Positions 1 to 8,771 of a stretch of DNA of 64,000 nt are shown piece after piece (the stretch's first letter is position 1; every line of letters begins with the position of its first letter). Origin of the DNA: Cryobacterium tagatosivorans (GTDB lineage: Bacteria; Actinomycetota; Actinomycetes; Actinomycetales; Microbacteriaceae); contig NZ_SOEZ01000054.1 in the NCBI RefSeq assembly GCF_004402215.1, forward strand, positions 119,913 through 183,912, given 5' to 3'. The position numbers and the translations under genes are program-made. The notes under the pieces were generated by a model. The model searched no databases. It had not been told where the DNA came from and worked only from the letters and a program-made list of their open reading frames with translations.

Positions 1-150
1 CGCAAGGTCACCAGTTCCCACGCGGCGACCCCGGAGTCCCACTCTGCCCGGCACCTCGTCGAGGCCGCGGAAGACGTGGCCGAACGGGCCGCGCGCGAAC
101 TGCTGGCCGGCGGCGCGGCCGACTTCGCTCCGCTGAAGGTGACCTCATGA
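1..150 (+). CDS. hemC: Hydroxymethylbilane synthase, C-terminal fragment (cut by window edge)
   Basis: Only the last 49 codons are present, open from base 1 to a TGA at 148-150. The piece is alanine-rich and reads as a helical C-terminal tail ending in LKVTS. Identification rests mainly on context: the stop overlaps the ATG of hemD in an ATGA, and hemC-hemD-hemB-hemL is the usual actinobacterial haem order. The enzyme polymerises four porphobilinogens into hydroxymethylbilane. The dipyrromethane-binding cysteine lies upstream of the window, so function cannot be checked here. Confidence 0.75.
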   Translation, partial: RKVTSSHAATPESHSARHLVEAAEDVAERAARELLAGGAADFAPLKVTS

Positions 151-941
151 CCACCAGCCACCACCCGACCCGGCCGATCGAGACCAAGCCCCTCGTGGGC
201 TGGCGAGTCCTCGTCCCCCGGGGCGGCCCGTGGGGCGACCAGGTCGCGGCCAAGCTGCGCGCCCAGGGCGCCCAGCCGATCGTCGCGCCGATGATCAACT
301 TCGCCCCGACCGACGACGCGCCGGCCCTCGACGCGGCCCTGGCCCGGCTCGCCGCCGGCGGCTTCGACTGGATGACCGTCACGAGCGCCACGACGGTCGA
401 CGTGCTCACCTCCCACCGTGCGGTCGTCGCCGCCGGCACGAGGATCGCGGCCGTCGGCGAGACGACGGCTGCCGCGCTCGTCGCCGCCGGCTACCGGGTG
501 GACATCGTCCCGTCCGAGGACAACTCGGCCCGCGGCCTGCTCGAGGAGTGGGAGGCGGCCACCAACGGCGTCATCCCGCTGCGCGTGCTCACCCTGCGCT
601 CCGAAATCGCCAAGCCGCTGCTCAGCGAGGGGCTCCGCCGCGTCGGCCACGACGTCGAATCGGTGGTGGCCTACCGCACGATCGGGGTGCCGGTCGATGA
701 ACGCGTCCGGGAGGATGTGGCGGCCGGCCGGGTGCGGGCGCTGCTCGTGACATCCGGAAGCGTGGCCCAGCAGGTCCAGGAGCAGCTCGGCCCGGTCCCG
801 GAGGCAACCCTGGTCGCCTGCATCGGCCCGCGCACCGCGAAGGATGCCGCGGCGGTGGGCCTCCGGGTCGACGTCGTCGCCCGGGAGCGCAGCACCGAGT
901 CCCTCATCGAGGCGCTCGTCCAGGCCGCCCTCTCCCACTAA
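147..941 (+). CDS. hemD: Uroporphyrinogen-III synthase
   Basis: A 264-residue cytosolic protein, the usual size for the family, which closes hydroxymethylbilane to uroporphyrinogen III. It shows the two-lobe HemD pattern: an N-terminal GWRVLVPRGG strand-loop, a VTSATTVDVL segment near residue 80, the matching VTSGSVAQQV segment in the second lobe near residue 200, and a C-terminal CIGPRTAKDAA motif. HemD sequences diverge strongly, so the call rests on these motifs plus position: its ATG overlaps the hemC stop, and hemB and hemL follow. A perfect palindrome begins 39 bases after the stop and may end the hemC-hemD transcript or reduce read-through into hemB. Confidence 0.93.
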   Translation: MTTSHHPTRPIETKPLVGWRVLVPRGGPWGDQVAAKLRAQGAQPIVAPMINFAPTDDAPALDAALARLAAGGFDWMTVTSATTVDVLTSHRAVVAAGTRIAAVGETTAAALVAAGYRVDIVPSEDNSARGLLEEWEAATNGVIPLRVLTLRSEIAKPLLSEGLRRVGHDVESVVAYRTIGVPVDERVREDVAAGRVRALLVTSGSVAQQVQEQLGPVPEATLVACIGPRTAKDAAAVGLRVDVVARERSTESLIEALVQAALSH

Positions 942-980
942 CCCCGCCCGCCCCGCCCCGCGCCGCCCCCAAGCCCACCT

Positions 981-1043
981 CGCCGAACTGTGAGTTTGGC
1001 ACCTTCCCGGCGCCCGCGAAGGTGCCAAACTCACAGTTCGGCG
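981..1043. repeat. 63-bp palindromic element, type A, between hemD and hemB
   Basis: Two 26-nt arms (981-1006 and 1018-1043) are perfectly complementary around an 11-nt GC-rich loop. The arm runs from CGCCGAACTG through GAGTTTGGC to ACCTTC next to the loop. It lies 39 bases after the hemD stop and 24 bases before the hemB start. There is no T-run, so it is not a textbook Rho-independent terminator. A diverged relative is at 3896-3957, and the loop-proximal ACCTTC/GAAGGT is shared with the type B elements. Confidence 0.9.
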
Positions 1044-1067
1044 GATGGGGCGACGTAGGGTTGAGGG

Positions 1068-2057
1068 GTGATCACTCCCGTCATTCGCCCGCGACGCCTG
1101 CGCTCCACCCCCGCACTGCGTCGCCTGGCCAGCGAAACCCGACTCCACCCCGCCGACCTCGTGCTCCCGATGTTCATCCGGGAGGGCACAACCGAGCCGC
1201 TGCCAATCCGGTCGATGCCCGGAGTCGTGCAGCACAGCATCGACAGCGCCCGGCGCGCGGCAGCGGATGCCGCGGCCGCCGGCATCGGCGGAGTCATGCT
1301 GTTCGGCGTGCCCGAGAAGCGCGACGCGATCGGCTCGGGGGCGACCGACCCCGACGGCATCCTCAATGTCGGCACCCGCGCCCTGGTTGCCGAGGTCGGC
1401 GACGCGCTCGTCGTGCAGACCGACCTGTGCCTCGACGAATTCACCGACCACGGCCACTGCGGGGTGCTCTCCGTCGATGGCAGCGTCGACAACGACACCA
1501 CCCTCGAGCGCTACCGCGAGATGGCCCTCGTCCAGGCCGCCTCCGGCTCGAAGCTTCTCGGCCTGAGCGGCATGATGGACGGCCAGGTCGCCGCGGTCCG
1601 CGACGCCCTGGACCGGTCCGGCTTCGTCGACACCGTGGTGCTCGCCTACTCGGCCAAGTACGCGTCAGCCTTCTACGGCCCCTTCCGCGACGCCGTCGAG
1701 TCCACGCTCGAGGGCGACCGCCGCAGCTACCAGCTCGACCCGGCCAACCGCCGCGAGGGCGTGCGCGAGGCGCAGCTCGACATCGATGAGGGCGCCGACA
1801 TCGTCATGGTCAAGCCCGCCGGCAGCTACCTCGACGTGCTCGCCGACGTCGCCGCGATGAGCAGCGTTCCCGTGTGGGCGTACCAGGTCTCCGGCGAATA
1901 CGCCATGATCGAGGCCGCCGCGGCCAACGGCTGGATCGACCGCAAGCGCGCGGTCGCAGAGTCGATCCTCAGCATCCGACGGGCCGGCGCGGACGCCGTG
2001 CTCACCTACTGGGCCGTCGAACTGGCGACCTGGCTCAACGAGAGAGACGCCCGATGA
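1068..2057 (+). CDS. hemB: Delta-aminolevulinic acid dehydratase (porphobilinogen synthase)
   Basis: A 329-residue enzyme condensing two 5-aminolevulinates to porphobilinogen. Both Schiff-base lysines are visible: K197 in [12 protein letters not shown] and K249 in [11 protein letters not shown]. The metal-site stretch [14 protein letters not shown] keeps C121 and C131 but has Asp at 123, where the all-cysteine zinc type has Cys, so this is a mixed metal site. The GTG start follows GTTGAGGG and gives the expected N-terminus ([14 protein letters not shown]). The TGA overlaps the hemL ATG, so the two genes are translationally coupled. Confidence 0.97.
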   Translation: MITPVIRPRRLRSTPALRRLASETRLHPADLVLPMFIREGTTEPLPIRSMPGVVQHSIDSARRAAADAAAAGIGGVMLFGVPEKRDAIGSGATDPDGILNVGTRALVAEVGDALVVQTDLCLDEFTDHGHCGVLSVDGSVDNDTTLERYREMALVQAASGSKLLGLSGMMDGQVAAVRDALDRSGFVDTVVLAYSAKYASAFYGPFRDAVESTLEGDRRSYQLDPANRREGVREAQLDIDEGADIVMVKPAGSYLDVLADVAAMSSVPVWAYQVSGEYAMIEAAAANGWIDRKRAVAESILSIRRAGADAVLTYWAVELATWLNERDAR

Positions 2058-3391
2058 CCCACAACGACGAGCTGTTCGCCCGCGCCCAGCGCTCCATCCC
2101 CGGTGGCGTCAACTCGCCCGTGCGCGCCTTCCGCTCCGTCGGCGGCACCCCGCTCTTCCTGGTCAAGGCCTCCGGGCCGTACGTCACCGACTCCGACGGG
2201 CGCGACTACGTCGACCTCGTCTGCTCGTGGGGTCCGGCGATCCTTGGCCACGCGCATCCGGACGTCGTCAAGGCGGTGCAGGATGCCGCGGCGCTCGGCC
2301 TCTCCTTCGGCGCCTCCACCCCGGCCGAAACGGAGCTCGCCGAGCTGGTCAAGGGCCGCGTCAGCGCGGTCGAGAAGCTGCGTCTGGTCTCCACCGGGAC
2401 CGAAGCCACGATGACCGCAATCCGCCTGGCCCGGGGCTTCACCAATCGCGACCTGCTGATCAAGTTCGCCGGCCACTACCACGGCCACTCCGACGGGCTG
2501 CTGGCCGAGGCCGGCTCGGGCCTGGCCACCCTCGCCCTGCCCGGCTCCGCCGGTGTGACGGCGGCCACCGCCGCGCAGACCCTCGTGCTGCCCTACAACG
2601 ACATCGGCGCCGTGCGCGCCGCCTTCGCCAAGCACCCCGACCGGATCGCCGCGGTGATCACCGAGGCCGCCGCCGCGAACATGGGTGTCGTCGCCCCCGA
2701 CCCCGGCTTCAACGCCGAACTGGCCGCGCTCGTGCACGGGCAGGGCGCGCTGCTCATCCTCGACGAGGTGCTGACCGGCTTCCGGGTCGGCCCGGCCGGG
2801 TACTGGGGCCTCGAGAACGCGGGCCTCGCTTCCGACGCGGAGGATCGCTACGCCCCCGACCTGTTCACCTACGGCAAGGTCATCGGCGGCGGGCTGCCGG
2901 TCGCGGCCCTCGGCGGGCGCGGCGACGTGATGGACCACCTCGCCCCGGCCGGCCCGGTCTACCAGGCGGGCACCCTGTCCGGGAACCCGGTGGCCGTTGC
3001 CGCCGGGATCGCGACCCTCAAAGCGGCCGACGCGGCCGTGTATGCGCGGCTCGACGCGGTCTCCGCGACCCTCTCCGACGCCGTCTCGGCGGCCTTCGCG
3101 GCCGAGGGCGTCGCCCACCGCGTGCAGCGGGCCGGCAACCTCTTCAGCTTCGTCTTCGGGGCGGAGGCGGTGAGAACGGCGCCGCGCACCTACGCCGAGG
3201 TGCAACGCCAGGAGGCGTTCCGCTACGCCCCCTTCTTCCACTCGATGCTGGACTCCGGCGTTTCGCTGCCGCCGTCGGTGTTCGAGGCCTGGTTCGTCTC
3301 GGCCGCGCACGACGACACGGCCGTCGGGCGAATTCTCGACGCGCTCCCCGCCGCAGCGAAGGCCGCGGCCGCGGCGCGCCCGGCGGCCTGA
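2054..3391 (+). CDS. hemL: Glutamate-1-semialdehyde 2,1-aminomutase
   Basis: A 445-residue PLP-dependent class III aminotransferase that converts glutamate-1-semialdehyde to 5-aminolevulinate, the C5 route to the HemB substrate. It begins with the typical [18 protein letters not shown]. It carries the cofactor-binding [15 protein letters not shown] segment, the [12 protein letters not shown] motif, and the PLP lysine K275 in [16 protein letters not shown]. The ATG was chosen because it overlaps the hemB stop as ATGA and gives the family-typical N-terminus. A longer in-frame extension upstream would only read through hemB. Confidence 0.97.
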   Translation: MTHNDELFARAQRSIPGGVNSPVRAFRSVGGTPLFLVKASGPYVTDSDGRDYVDLVCSWGPAILGHAHPDVVKAVQDAAALGLSFGASTPAETELAELVKGRVSAVEKLRLVSTGTEATMTAIRLARGFTNRDLLIKFAGHYHGHSDGLLAEAGSGLATLALPGSAGVTAATAAQTLVLPYNDIGAVRAAFAKHPDRIAAVITEAAAANMGVVAPDPGFNAELAALVHGQGALLILDEVLTGFRVGPAGYWGLENAGLASDAEDRYAPDLFTYGKVIGGGLPVAALGGRGDVMDHLAPAGPVYQAGTLSGNPVAVAAGIATLKAADAAVYARLDAVSATLSDAVSAAFAAEGVAHRVQRAGNLFSFVFGAEAVRTAPRTYAEVQRQEAFRYAPFFHSMLDSGVSLPPSVFEAWFVSAAHDDTAVGRILDALPAAAKAAAAARPAA

Positions 3392-3485
3392 CGACGCGGG
3401 CGGCGAGCCCCGCCCTGGTCGGGCGTTACGGCTTTGTGAGCTTTCCACACGCGGAAACGTCCGGCGACCGGGCAGACTGGGGGGC

Positions 3486-3830
3486 ATGGCTTCCCTGCGC
3501 GTGCATCCTGACCGGCTGGAGATCCACCTGACCCCGGCGGAGAGGACGCTCGCCCTCCGGCGCGACGACATCGTCGTGCAACGGGACAACATCCGCTCGG
3601 TAGCGATCACGGATGACCCGTGGATCTGGATCCGCGGAATCCGTGCCCCGGGGGTGGAGGTGCCCCTCGTCCTCGCGGTCGGCACGTGGAAGTTCCACGG
3701 CGGCAAGGACTTCCTCGCGATCAAGGGCAAGCGCCAGGCCGTCGTGATCGACCTCGTGGACGAGGAATTCGCCCGCGTCGTGCTCTCCACCGGCCACGCC
3801 GTCGACCTGATCGCCTCGCTCAAGCTCTAG
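3486..3830 (+). CDS. Uncharacterised PH-like small protein
   Basis: A 114-residue soluble protein with no signal peptide or membrane segment. It begins with strand-rich sequence (LRVHPDRLEIHLTPAERTLALRRDDI), contains a hydrophobic tryptophan pair in DDPWIWIRGIRAPGVEVP, and ends with a helix-like tail. The pattern resembles small bacterial PH-like beta-barrels, but I cannot name a family with confidence. It stands alone between hemL and the oppositely oriented DUF1304 gene. Codon use matches the neighbours, so it looks like a real gene. Confidence 0.75.
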   Translation: MASLRVHPDRLEIHLTPAERTLALRRDDIVVQRDNIRSVAITDDPWIWIRGIRAPGVEVPLVLAVGTWKFHGGKDFLAIKGKRQAVVIDLVDEEFARVVLSTGHAVDLIASLKL

Positions 3831-3895
3831 CCCCGCCCACCCCCGCCGCCCGCCCCGCGTCCCGCGGCCGAGCCCCCGATGGTCGAGCCTGCGTG

Positions 3896-3957
3896 CGCCG
3901 AACCGTGAGTTGCGCACGTTCGCGCGCCCACGAAGGTGCCGAACTCACAGTTCGGCG
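3896..3957. repeat. Palindromic element, type A (degenerate copy), between convergent genes
   Basis: Arms 3896-3921 and 3932-3957 (26 nt each, 10-nt loop) match the hemD-hemB element but carry four mismatches near the loop and middle, so the stem is imperfect. It sits between the 3' ends of the PH-like gene (stop at 3830) and the DUF1304 gene (stop at 3972), where it could end transcription in both directions. A partial copy of the GGTCGAGCCTG dispersed repeat lies just upstream (about 3880-3891). Confidence 0.8.
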
Positions 3958-3971
3958 ATGGCTGACCCCCC

Positions 3972-4361
3972 CTACGCGACCGAGCCCAGCAGGAACAACC
4001 CGAAGCCGACGAGCGGCAGCGTGCCCTGGATCGCCGCGGCCCGCAGGTACCCTCCGCCCGTGCTCAGCAGCGCGATCGCCGCGAGCACCATCGAACCGGT
4101 GCAGAAGAGCACGAGGGCGGCCCCGGCATCCGTCTGGTCGGTGAAGTACAGGAACAGGCCGAGCGCCGCGCCAACGCCGAGGAACAGGTTGTAGAAGCCC
4201 TGGTTGTACGCGAGGGGCCGGGTGGTGTTCGCGTCGGCCTGGCTGGTGAGGCCGAAGCGGCGCCAGATCGCCGGGCGGGTCCACCAGATGCTCTCCATCA
4301 CGAAGATGAAGACGTGTAACGCGGCGGCGAGGGCGACGAAGACTGCGGCGGCGATGACCAT
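3972..4361 (-). CDS. DUF1304 family integral membrane protein
   Basis: A 129-residue protein with four predicted membrane helices, about residues 2-20, 54-72, 82-98 and 108-126. It contains the family hallmark HVFIFVMESIWW in helix 1 and NQGFYNLFLGVGA in helix 2. DUF1304 proteins are small four-helix membrane proteins of unknown function. The gene is monocistronic: a convergent gene lies on one side and a palindromic element separates it from the ABC exporter upstream. Confidence 0.92.
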   Translation of the reverse strand: MVIAAAVFVALAAALHVFIFVMESIWWTRPAIWRRFGLTSQADANTTRPLAYNQGFYNLFLGVGAALGLFLYFTDQTDAGAALVLFCTGSMVLAAIALLSTGGGYLRAAAIQGTLPLVGFGLFLLGSVA

Positions 4362-4389
4362 GACGGCAGCCTAATCCCGTCGCGCCCGC

Positions 4390-4452
4390 GGTTGAGCTGC
4401 GGACAAAGTACCTTCCCCAGCGAAACGAAGGTGGTTTGTCCGCAACTCAGTG
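4390..4452. repeat. 63-bp palindromic element, type B
   Basis: Arms 4390-4415 and 4427-4452 surround an 11-nt loop. The left arm carries the type B core GCGGACAAAGTACCTTC; the right arm has a few mismatches, including its outer end. It lies 11 bases past the stop of the ABC permease and about 28 bases upstream of the DUF1304 start, both on the minus strand, so it is placed to terminate the exporter mRNA. Confidence 0.88.
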
Positions 4453-4463
4453 CTCGCAACCGC

Positions 4464-5306
4464 CTAGGTGACGTCCCGGTTCCAGCTGACGAAGTACCCG
4501 CCGATGGTGGCCGCGGCCGCGTAGGCCAGGAGAACCAGCCCTCCCTGCCACCACTCGAGGGCGACGGCCGACAGGCCGGCCTGGCCCATCCCGGTGAAGA
4601 TGCTGGCGCCGACGAGGGCGTCGGAGGCGGCCCCGGGCAGGAACTGGGCGATCTGCGCGGTCCAGTCGAGGAACGACGAGGCGAGCCGCAGCAGGGGCTC
4701 GACGAACTGGGTGAACGCGAGCACGATCACGATCGAGGCGACCTGGCTGGGCACGAGGGCGCCGAGCCCGACGCCGATGATCGCCCACAGCCCCATGGTG
4801 AGCAGGGTGCGCCCGATCAGGGTCCAGGTTTCGCCGTCGCCGAGCAGGGTGTCGACCCCGAAGGCGCCCATCACCAGGGCGCCGATGCCGACGGATGCCA
4901 GCAGCGCGACCACGCCCAGGCCAACGCCGACCACGAACAGCGTCAGGGTCTTCGCGCCGAGCACGCCCGCACGGCGCGGTGTGGCGAGGAAGGTGGGCGT
5001 GAGCGTCTGGTGGCGGAACTCGCCGGTCGTGGCGAGGGCGCCGAGCAGCACGGGGAACACGTAACCGACCGAGGAGGCGAAGCTGTAGATCAGCGGCGGG
5101 ATGCTGCCGAGCGGCGGGGCTCCCTGGCCGCCGGCACCGCCGGCGCTCGGGTCGATGGCGCCGCTCTGGATGCCGGCGAACAACGCCGCGAGGCCGCCGG
5201 CGAGCAGGCCGATGTAGCCGAAGAGCACGAGCGCGAGGATCCACCACATGCGCGTGCTGAGCAGCTTGGCGAATTCGGACGCGACGGTCCGGATGAAGGT
5301 GGTCAT
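4464..5306 (-). CDS. ABC-2 type transporter permease
   Basis: A 280-residue membrane subunit with about six helices (roughly residues 22-45, 78-95, 110-135, 155-175, 185-205 and 250-272). It has the typical ABC-2 opening of a cytosolic N-terminus (TFIRTVASEFAKLLSTRMWW) and the GEFRHQTLTPTFLATPRR coupling stretch after helix 2. Its ATG (5306) overlaps the ATPase stop as ATGA, so the two form one export complex. The substrate is unknown; relatives export antibiotics, lipids or peptides. Confidence 0.93.
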   Translation of the reverse strand: MTTFIRTVASEFAKLLSTRMWWILALVLFGYIGLLAGGLAALFAGIQSGAIDPSAGGAGGQGAPPLGSIPPLIYSFASSVGYVFPVLLGALATTGEFRHQTLTPTFLATPRRAGVLGAKTLTLFVVGVGLGVVALLASVGIGALVMGAFGVDTLLGDGETWTLIGRTLLTMGLWAIIGVGLGALVPSQVASIVIVLAFTQFVEPLLRLASSFLDWTAQIAQFLPGAASDALVGASIFTGMGQAGLSAVALEWWQGGLVLLAYAAAATIGGYFVSWNRDVT

Positions 5307-6205
5307 TGCGAGTCCGCTCCGTTGACGAGGGCGAGGAAGGACTCTTCGAGCCCCGACTTCTGCCGGTGAAGCGCGCTGAGCTCGACCCCGGCCGAGAACG
5401 CGATGTGGCCGATCAGGGCCGGGTCGCCCGAGGCGGCGACCAGGCCGCTGCGCCCGATCGTGAACGGCACGTCCGCGGCGCGGAGCGCGGCCGCGAGGGC
5501 GTCCCGGTCCGGCGCGTCGACGACGATGTGCGGCGTGGCGTGCTCGTCCAGGCTGGACAGCGGCCCCCGGTGCACGAGCGAGCCCCTGGCGATGATGATG
5601 ACATCGTCGACGCTCTGCTGCACCTCGGAGAGCAGGTGCGAGCTGACCAGGACCGTGCGCCCCTCGGCGGCCATGTCGCGGAGGAAGCCGCGGATCCACT
5701 TGATGCCCTCCGGGTCGAGGCCGTTGATCGGTTCGTCGAGCACGAGCACGCCGGGATCGCCGAGCAGGGTGAACGCGAGCCCGAGGCGCTGGCGCATGCC
5801 GAGGGAGAATCCGCCCACGCGGCGGTCGGCGAACTCGGCGAGGCCGACCTTCTCCAGGACGGCCATCACCCGCGCCGCGGGGAGGCCCGCGGCGATCGCG
5901 TAGACGCCGAGGTGGTTCCGCGCGGTGCGTCCCGGGTGGAAGCTGGCCGCCTCGAGCGCGGCGCCCACCGTCTCCAGGGGCTTCGGCAGGTCGCGGTAAC
6001 GGATGCCGCCGAAGGTCGCCGTGCCGTGCGTGGCGGCGACCAGACCGAGCAGGATGCGGAGGCTCGTGGTCTTGCCCGCCCCGTTGGGGCCGAGGAAGCC
6101 CGTGACCCGCCCCGGCTGCACGCTGAACGACAGATCGTCCACGGCCTTGACGGGCCCGAACGTCTTCGTAATGTTGCTGAACTCGATCACAGCACCGACT
6201 GGCAT
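5303..6205 (-). CDS. ABC transporter ATP-binding protein
   Basis: A 300-residue nucleotide-binding subunit partnering the overlapping ABC-2 permease. Visible motifs are Walker A GPNGAGKTT near residue 40, the Q-loop region, the ABC signature FSLGMRQRLGLA, Walker B VLVLDEPINGLDP and the switch histidine in VSSHLL. The 80 residues after the switch region form the C-terminal extension common in this drug- or lantibiotic-exporter class. It is the first gene of a two-gene unit with no regulator nearby. Confidence 0.95.
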   Translation of the reverse strand: MPVGAVIEFSNITKTFGPVKAVDDLSFSVQPGRVTGFLGPNGAGKTTSLRILLGLVAATHGTATFGGIRYRDLPKPLETVGAALEAASFHPGRTARNHLGVYAIAAGLPAARVMAVLEKVGLAEFADRRVGGFSLGMRQRLGLAFTLLGDPGVLVLDEPINGLDPEGIKWIRGFLRDMAAEGRTVLVSSHLLSEVQQSVDDVIIIARGSLVHRGPLSSLDEHATPHIVVDAPDRDALAAALRAADVPFTIGRSGLVAASGDPALIGHIAFSAGVELSALHRQKSGLEESFLALVNGADSQ

Positions 6206-6269
6206 CCGGGTCCTCCTCCGCTGCCTCCCAGATTAGGGCCGGATGCCCGCAATCACCGGGAAGGCGTGG

Positions 6270-7119
6270 CTAGGCGCGCGTGAACTCCCCGAGGGAGTCG
6301 AGCAGCCGGGACACCTCGCCGGCCGTGTTGTACGGGGCGAGCCCGATCCGCAGGCCCCCGGCGTCGCGGAGACCGAGGTGGCGGGAGGCCTCGAGGGCGT
6401 AGAACGATCCGGCGGGAGCGAGGATGCCGCGGCCGCCGAGGAACCGCGACGCGTCCGCGGCTGCCCGGTCGGCGAAGGTGACGAGCAGGGTCGGCGTGCG
6501 GTCGGCTGCCCGCGAGTGCACGGTCGCGCCGGGCAGTGCGGCGAGCCCTCGTTCCAGCTCGGCCCGCAGCCCGTCCTCATATTCCTCCAGGGCTATGGAC
6601 GACGCGACGAGTCGCTCGCGCCGGGTCCCCGCGCCCGTCGGTCCGGCGCCCCGCCCGGCCAGGAAGTCGACGGCGGCTGTCGCGCCGGCCATCAGCTCGT
6701 AGGGCAACGTTCCCAGCTCGAACCGCTCGGGCACCTGGTTGCTCGACGGCAGCAGCTTGTCGGGGTGGATGCTCTCCAGCAGCCCCGGCGCCGCGGCGAG
6801 GACGCCGCAGTGCGGGCCGAGGAACTTGTACGGCGAGCAGACGAAGAAGTCCGCGCCGAGGGCGCCCAGGTCTACCGAGGCGTGCGCCGTGAAATGAACG
6901 CCGTCCACGTAGAGCAGCGCCCCCGCCGCGTGCACGACCGCGGCGATCTCCGCGATCGGCGGCCGCGTGCCGATCAGGTTGGAGGCGGCGGTGACGGCGA
7001 CCAGGCGCGTGCGCTGGGTGAGCGCCGCCGCCACCGCGGCGGCCGGAAGCTCCCCGGTTTCCGGCTCGAAGTCCACCCAGCGCACGAGCGCCCCCGCCCG
7101 CCCAGGACCTCGCCCCGCC
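6270..7119 (-). pseudogene. Class V aminotransferase (cysteine-desulfurase-like), N-terminal third or more missing
   Basis: The reading frame encodes only the C-terminal part of a fold-type I PLP enzyme. It resumes at VRWVDFEPETGELP and continues through the cofactor Asp/His strand (ALLYVDGVHFTAHASVDL), the PLP lysine in SPYKFLGPH and the small domain. Family members are about 400 residues long, so roughly 120-170 N-terminal residues, including part of the cofactor phosphate site, are absent. The frame runs straight into the palindromic element at 7120-7182, and the next gene (trhO) starts beyond it, so the 5' part is deleted rather than displaced. The downstream part has no stops or frameshifts, suggesting a recent loss or a rescued short product. 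Confidence 0.8.
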
Positions 7120-7182
7120 CGTTGAGGTGCGGACAAAGTACCTTCCCGACGAAAACGAAGGTACTTTCTCCGCAGCTCAACC
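7120..7182. repeat. 63-bp palindromic element, type B, at a gene breakpoint
   Basis: Arms 7120-7145 and 7157-7182 (11-nt loop) carry the type B sequence GCGGACAAAGTACCTTC with three mismatches between arms. The right arm contains the trhO stop codon (7177-7179). The left arm abuts the point where the class V aminotransferase loses its N-terminal part. Confidence 0.9.
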
Positions 7183-8112
7183 GCGGGAGGGGGCTGATGC
7201 GGGAGCCGCCGGGCTGGCAGCGTGCGCGGCGCAGGCCGGCGCGGCCTCGGCGACGCAGCCCGGGCAGACGACGAGCTGCTCCCGGCAGGAGAGGTCGCGG
7301 CAGTTGAGCATGTTCTTCGTCGGCTCGCCGCAGACCGCGCAGTGGCCGATCACGCTCGTGTGGTCGCTGAAGTCGACCGACATCCTCTGGTCGAACACGT
7401 AGAGCGAGCCGTTCCAGAGTCCGTCGTCGCCGAACGCTTCGCCGTACCGCACGATGCCGCCCTCCAGCTGGTAGACCTCGCCGAAGCCGCGCGAGGCCAT
7501 CAGCCCGCTGAGCACCTCGCAACGGATGCCGCCGGTGCAGTAGGTCACGACGGGTTTGCCCTTGAGGTGGTCGTACTTGCCGCTGTCGAGTTCGGCTACG
7601 AACTCGCGCGTGTTGGAGACATCCGGAACCACCGCGCCGGCGAACCGGCCGATCTCGGCCTCGAAGGCGTTGCGCCCGTCGAAGAAGACCACGTCATCGC
7701 CGCGTTCGGCGACCAACCGGTGCAGTTCGGCCGGGGCGAGCTTCCTGCCGCCGCCGACCACGCCGCCGGCGTCCACCGTCAGCTCGCCCGGAGCCCCGAA
7801 GCTGACGATCTCGTCGCGCACCTTGACGACCAGGCGGGGGAAGTCGAGGCTCCGCCCGTCGGCGTCCAGCGCCGTGCCCTCGCTCCACTTGAAGTCGATC
7901 TGCTTGAAGGCCGGGTAGTCGCGGGTCTTCCGCACGTAGCGCTTGAGGGCCTTGAGGTCGCCGCCCACGGTGCCGTTGAGCCCGTCGTGGGAGATCAGGA
8001 TGCGGCCGCGGATGCCGAGCGACTCGCAGAGGTCGCGCTGCCAGAGGCGAACGGCTTCGGGGTCGGCCAGCGGGGTGAAAACGTAGTACAAAAGAATTTT
8101 CGGGATGGCCAC
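7177..8112 (-). CDS. trhO: tRNA uridine(34) hydroxylase (rhodanese family)
   Basis: A 311-residue protein of the TrhO/YceA family, which installs 5-hydroxyuridine at tRNA position 34. The N-terminal acylphosphatase-like domain opens with [20 protein letters not shown]. The central rhodanese domain has [15 protein letters not shown] and the catalytic cysteine in [10 protein letters not shown]. The C-terminal domain is cysteine-rich ([19 protein letters not shown], then VVCPGCV), probably a metal site. Translation starts at GTG. The stop codon lies inside the adjacent palindromic element, so the final residues are encoded at its edge. Confidence 0.95.
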   Translation of the reverse strand: MAIPKILLYYVFTPLADPEAVRLWQRDLCESLGIRGRILISHDGLNGTVGGDLKALKRYVRKTRDYPAFKQIDFKWSEGTALDADGRSLDFPRLVVKVRDEIVSFGAPGELTVDAGGVVGGGRKLAPAELHRLVAERGDDVVFFDGRNAFEAEIGRFAGAVVPDVSNTREFVAELDSGKYDHLKGKPVVTYCTGGIRCEVLSGLMASRGFGEVYQLEGGIVRYGEAFGDDGLWNGSLYVFDQRMSVDFSDHTSVIGHCAVCGEPTKNMLNCRDLSCREQLVVCPGCVAEAAPACAAHAASPAAPASAPSRG

Positions 8113-8189
8113 CAGGCCATTTTACGCGCCGCCGCCTGCGAACCCGGCGTGCCCTTCGCGGATCGGCGACTCGGGCTTAGGCTGCCCGC

Positions 8190-8696
8190 ATGACCACGAC
8201 AGACCCGCCGTTCACCCTGTCGAGTACGGACCTGGCGCCCCACGGCCCGCTCGGCGCCGCCCAGTACAACCACCGGGCCGGGGGCGCCAACGTGTCGCCC
8301 CAGCTGTCCTGGTCGGGCTTCCCGCCGGGCACGAAGAGCTTCGCCGTGACCGTCTTCGACCCGGATGCCGCCCCTCCTGGATTCTGGCACTGGGCCGTGG
8401 CGAACCTGCCGGCAGCCGTCACGGCGCTGGGCGCCGACGCCGGCGCCGCGGGCGGTCGGCTGCCGGGCGGGGCGGTCACGCTGCCCAACGACGCCGGGCA
8501 GCGGGCGTTCTTCGGCGCCGGGCCGCCCGCAGGCACCGGACCGCACCGCTACCGTTTCGCCGTGCACGCCGTCGACGTCGCCGACCTGGGCCTCGACCCG
8601 GACGCGACGCCGGCCGACCTGGCGGCGGCCCTGCCAACGCACACGCTCGCGCACGCGGTGCTCGAGGCGATCGGCGTGCACGGGGGAGCAGCCTAA
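8190..8696 (+). CDS. YbhB/YbcL family Raf-kinase-inhibitor-like protein (PEBP)
   Basis: A 168-residue PEBP-fold protein. Hallmarks are GGANVSPQLSWSGFPPGTKSFAVTVFDPDA (PEBP ligand loop, near residues 31-60), FWHWAVANLP with the pocket histidine, and GPHRYRFAVHAVD (near residues 116-130). Bacterial members have no settled role. No signal peptide is present, so it is cytosolic. It is divergent from trhO, with about 77 bases between the starts. Confidence 0.93.
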   Translation: MTTTDPPFTLSSTDLAPHGPLGAAQYNHRAGGANVSPQLSWSGFPPGTKSFAVTVFDPDAAPPGFWHWAVANLPAAVTALGADAGAAGGRLPGGAVTLPNDAGQRAFFGAGPPAGTGPHRYRFAVHAVDVADLGLDPDATPADLAAALPTHTLAHAVLEAIGVHGGAA

Positions 8697-8771
8697 CCTG
8701 AGGTGCTCTCAGCTTGTTCACGGATGCGACCTTTACAGTGAATCCGTGATCCAGACCCACAGCTCCGCCGC

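Noticed and set aside
981..1043. Riboswitch or T-box leader upstream of hemB
   Set aside because: The structure is a simple perfect hairpin whose sequence recurs at unrelated gene ends, so a repeat/terminator explains it better.
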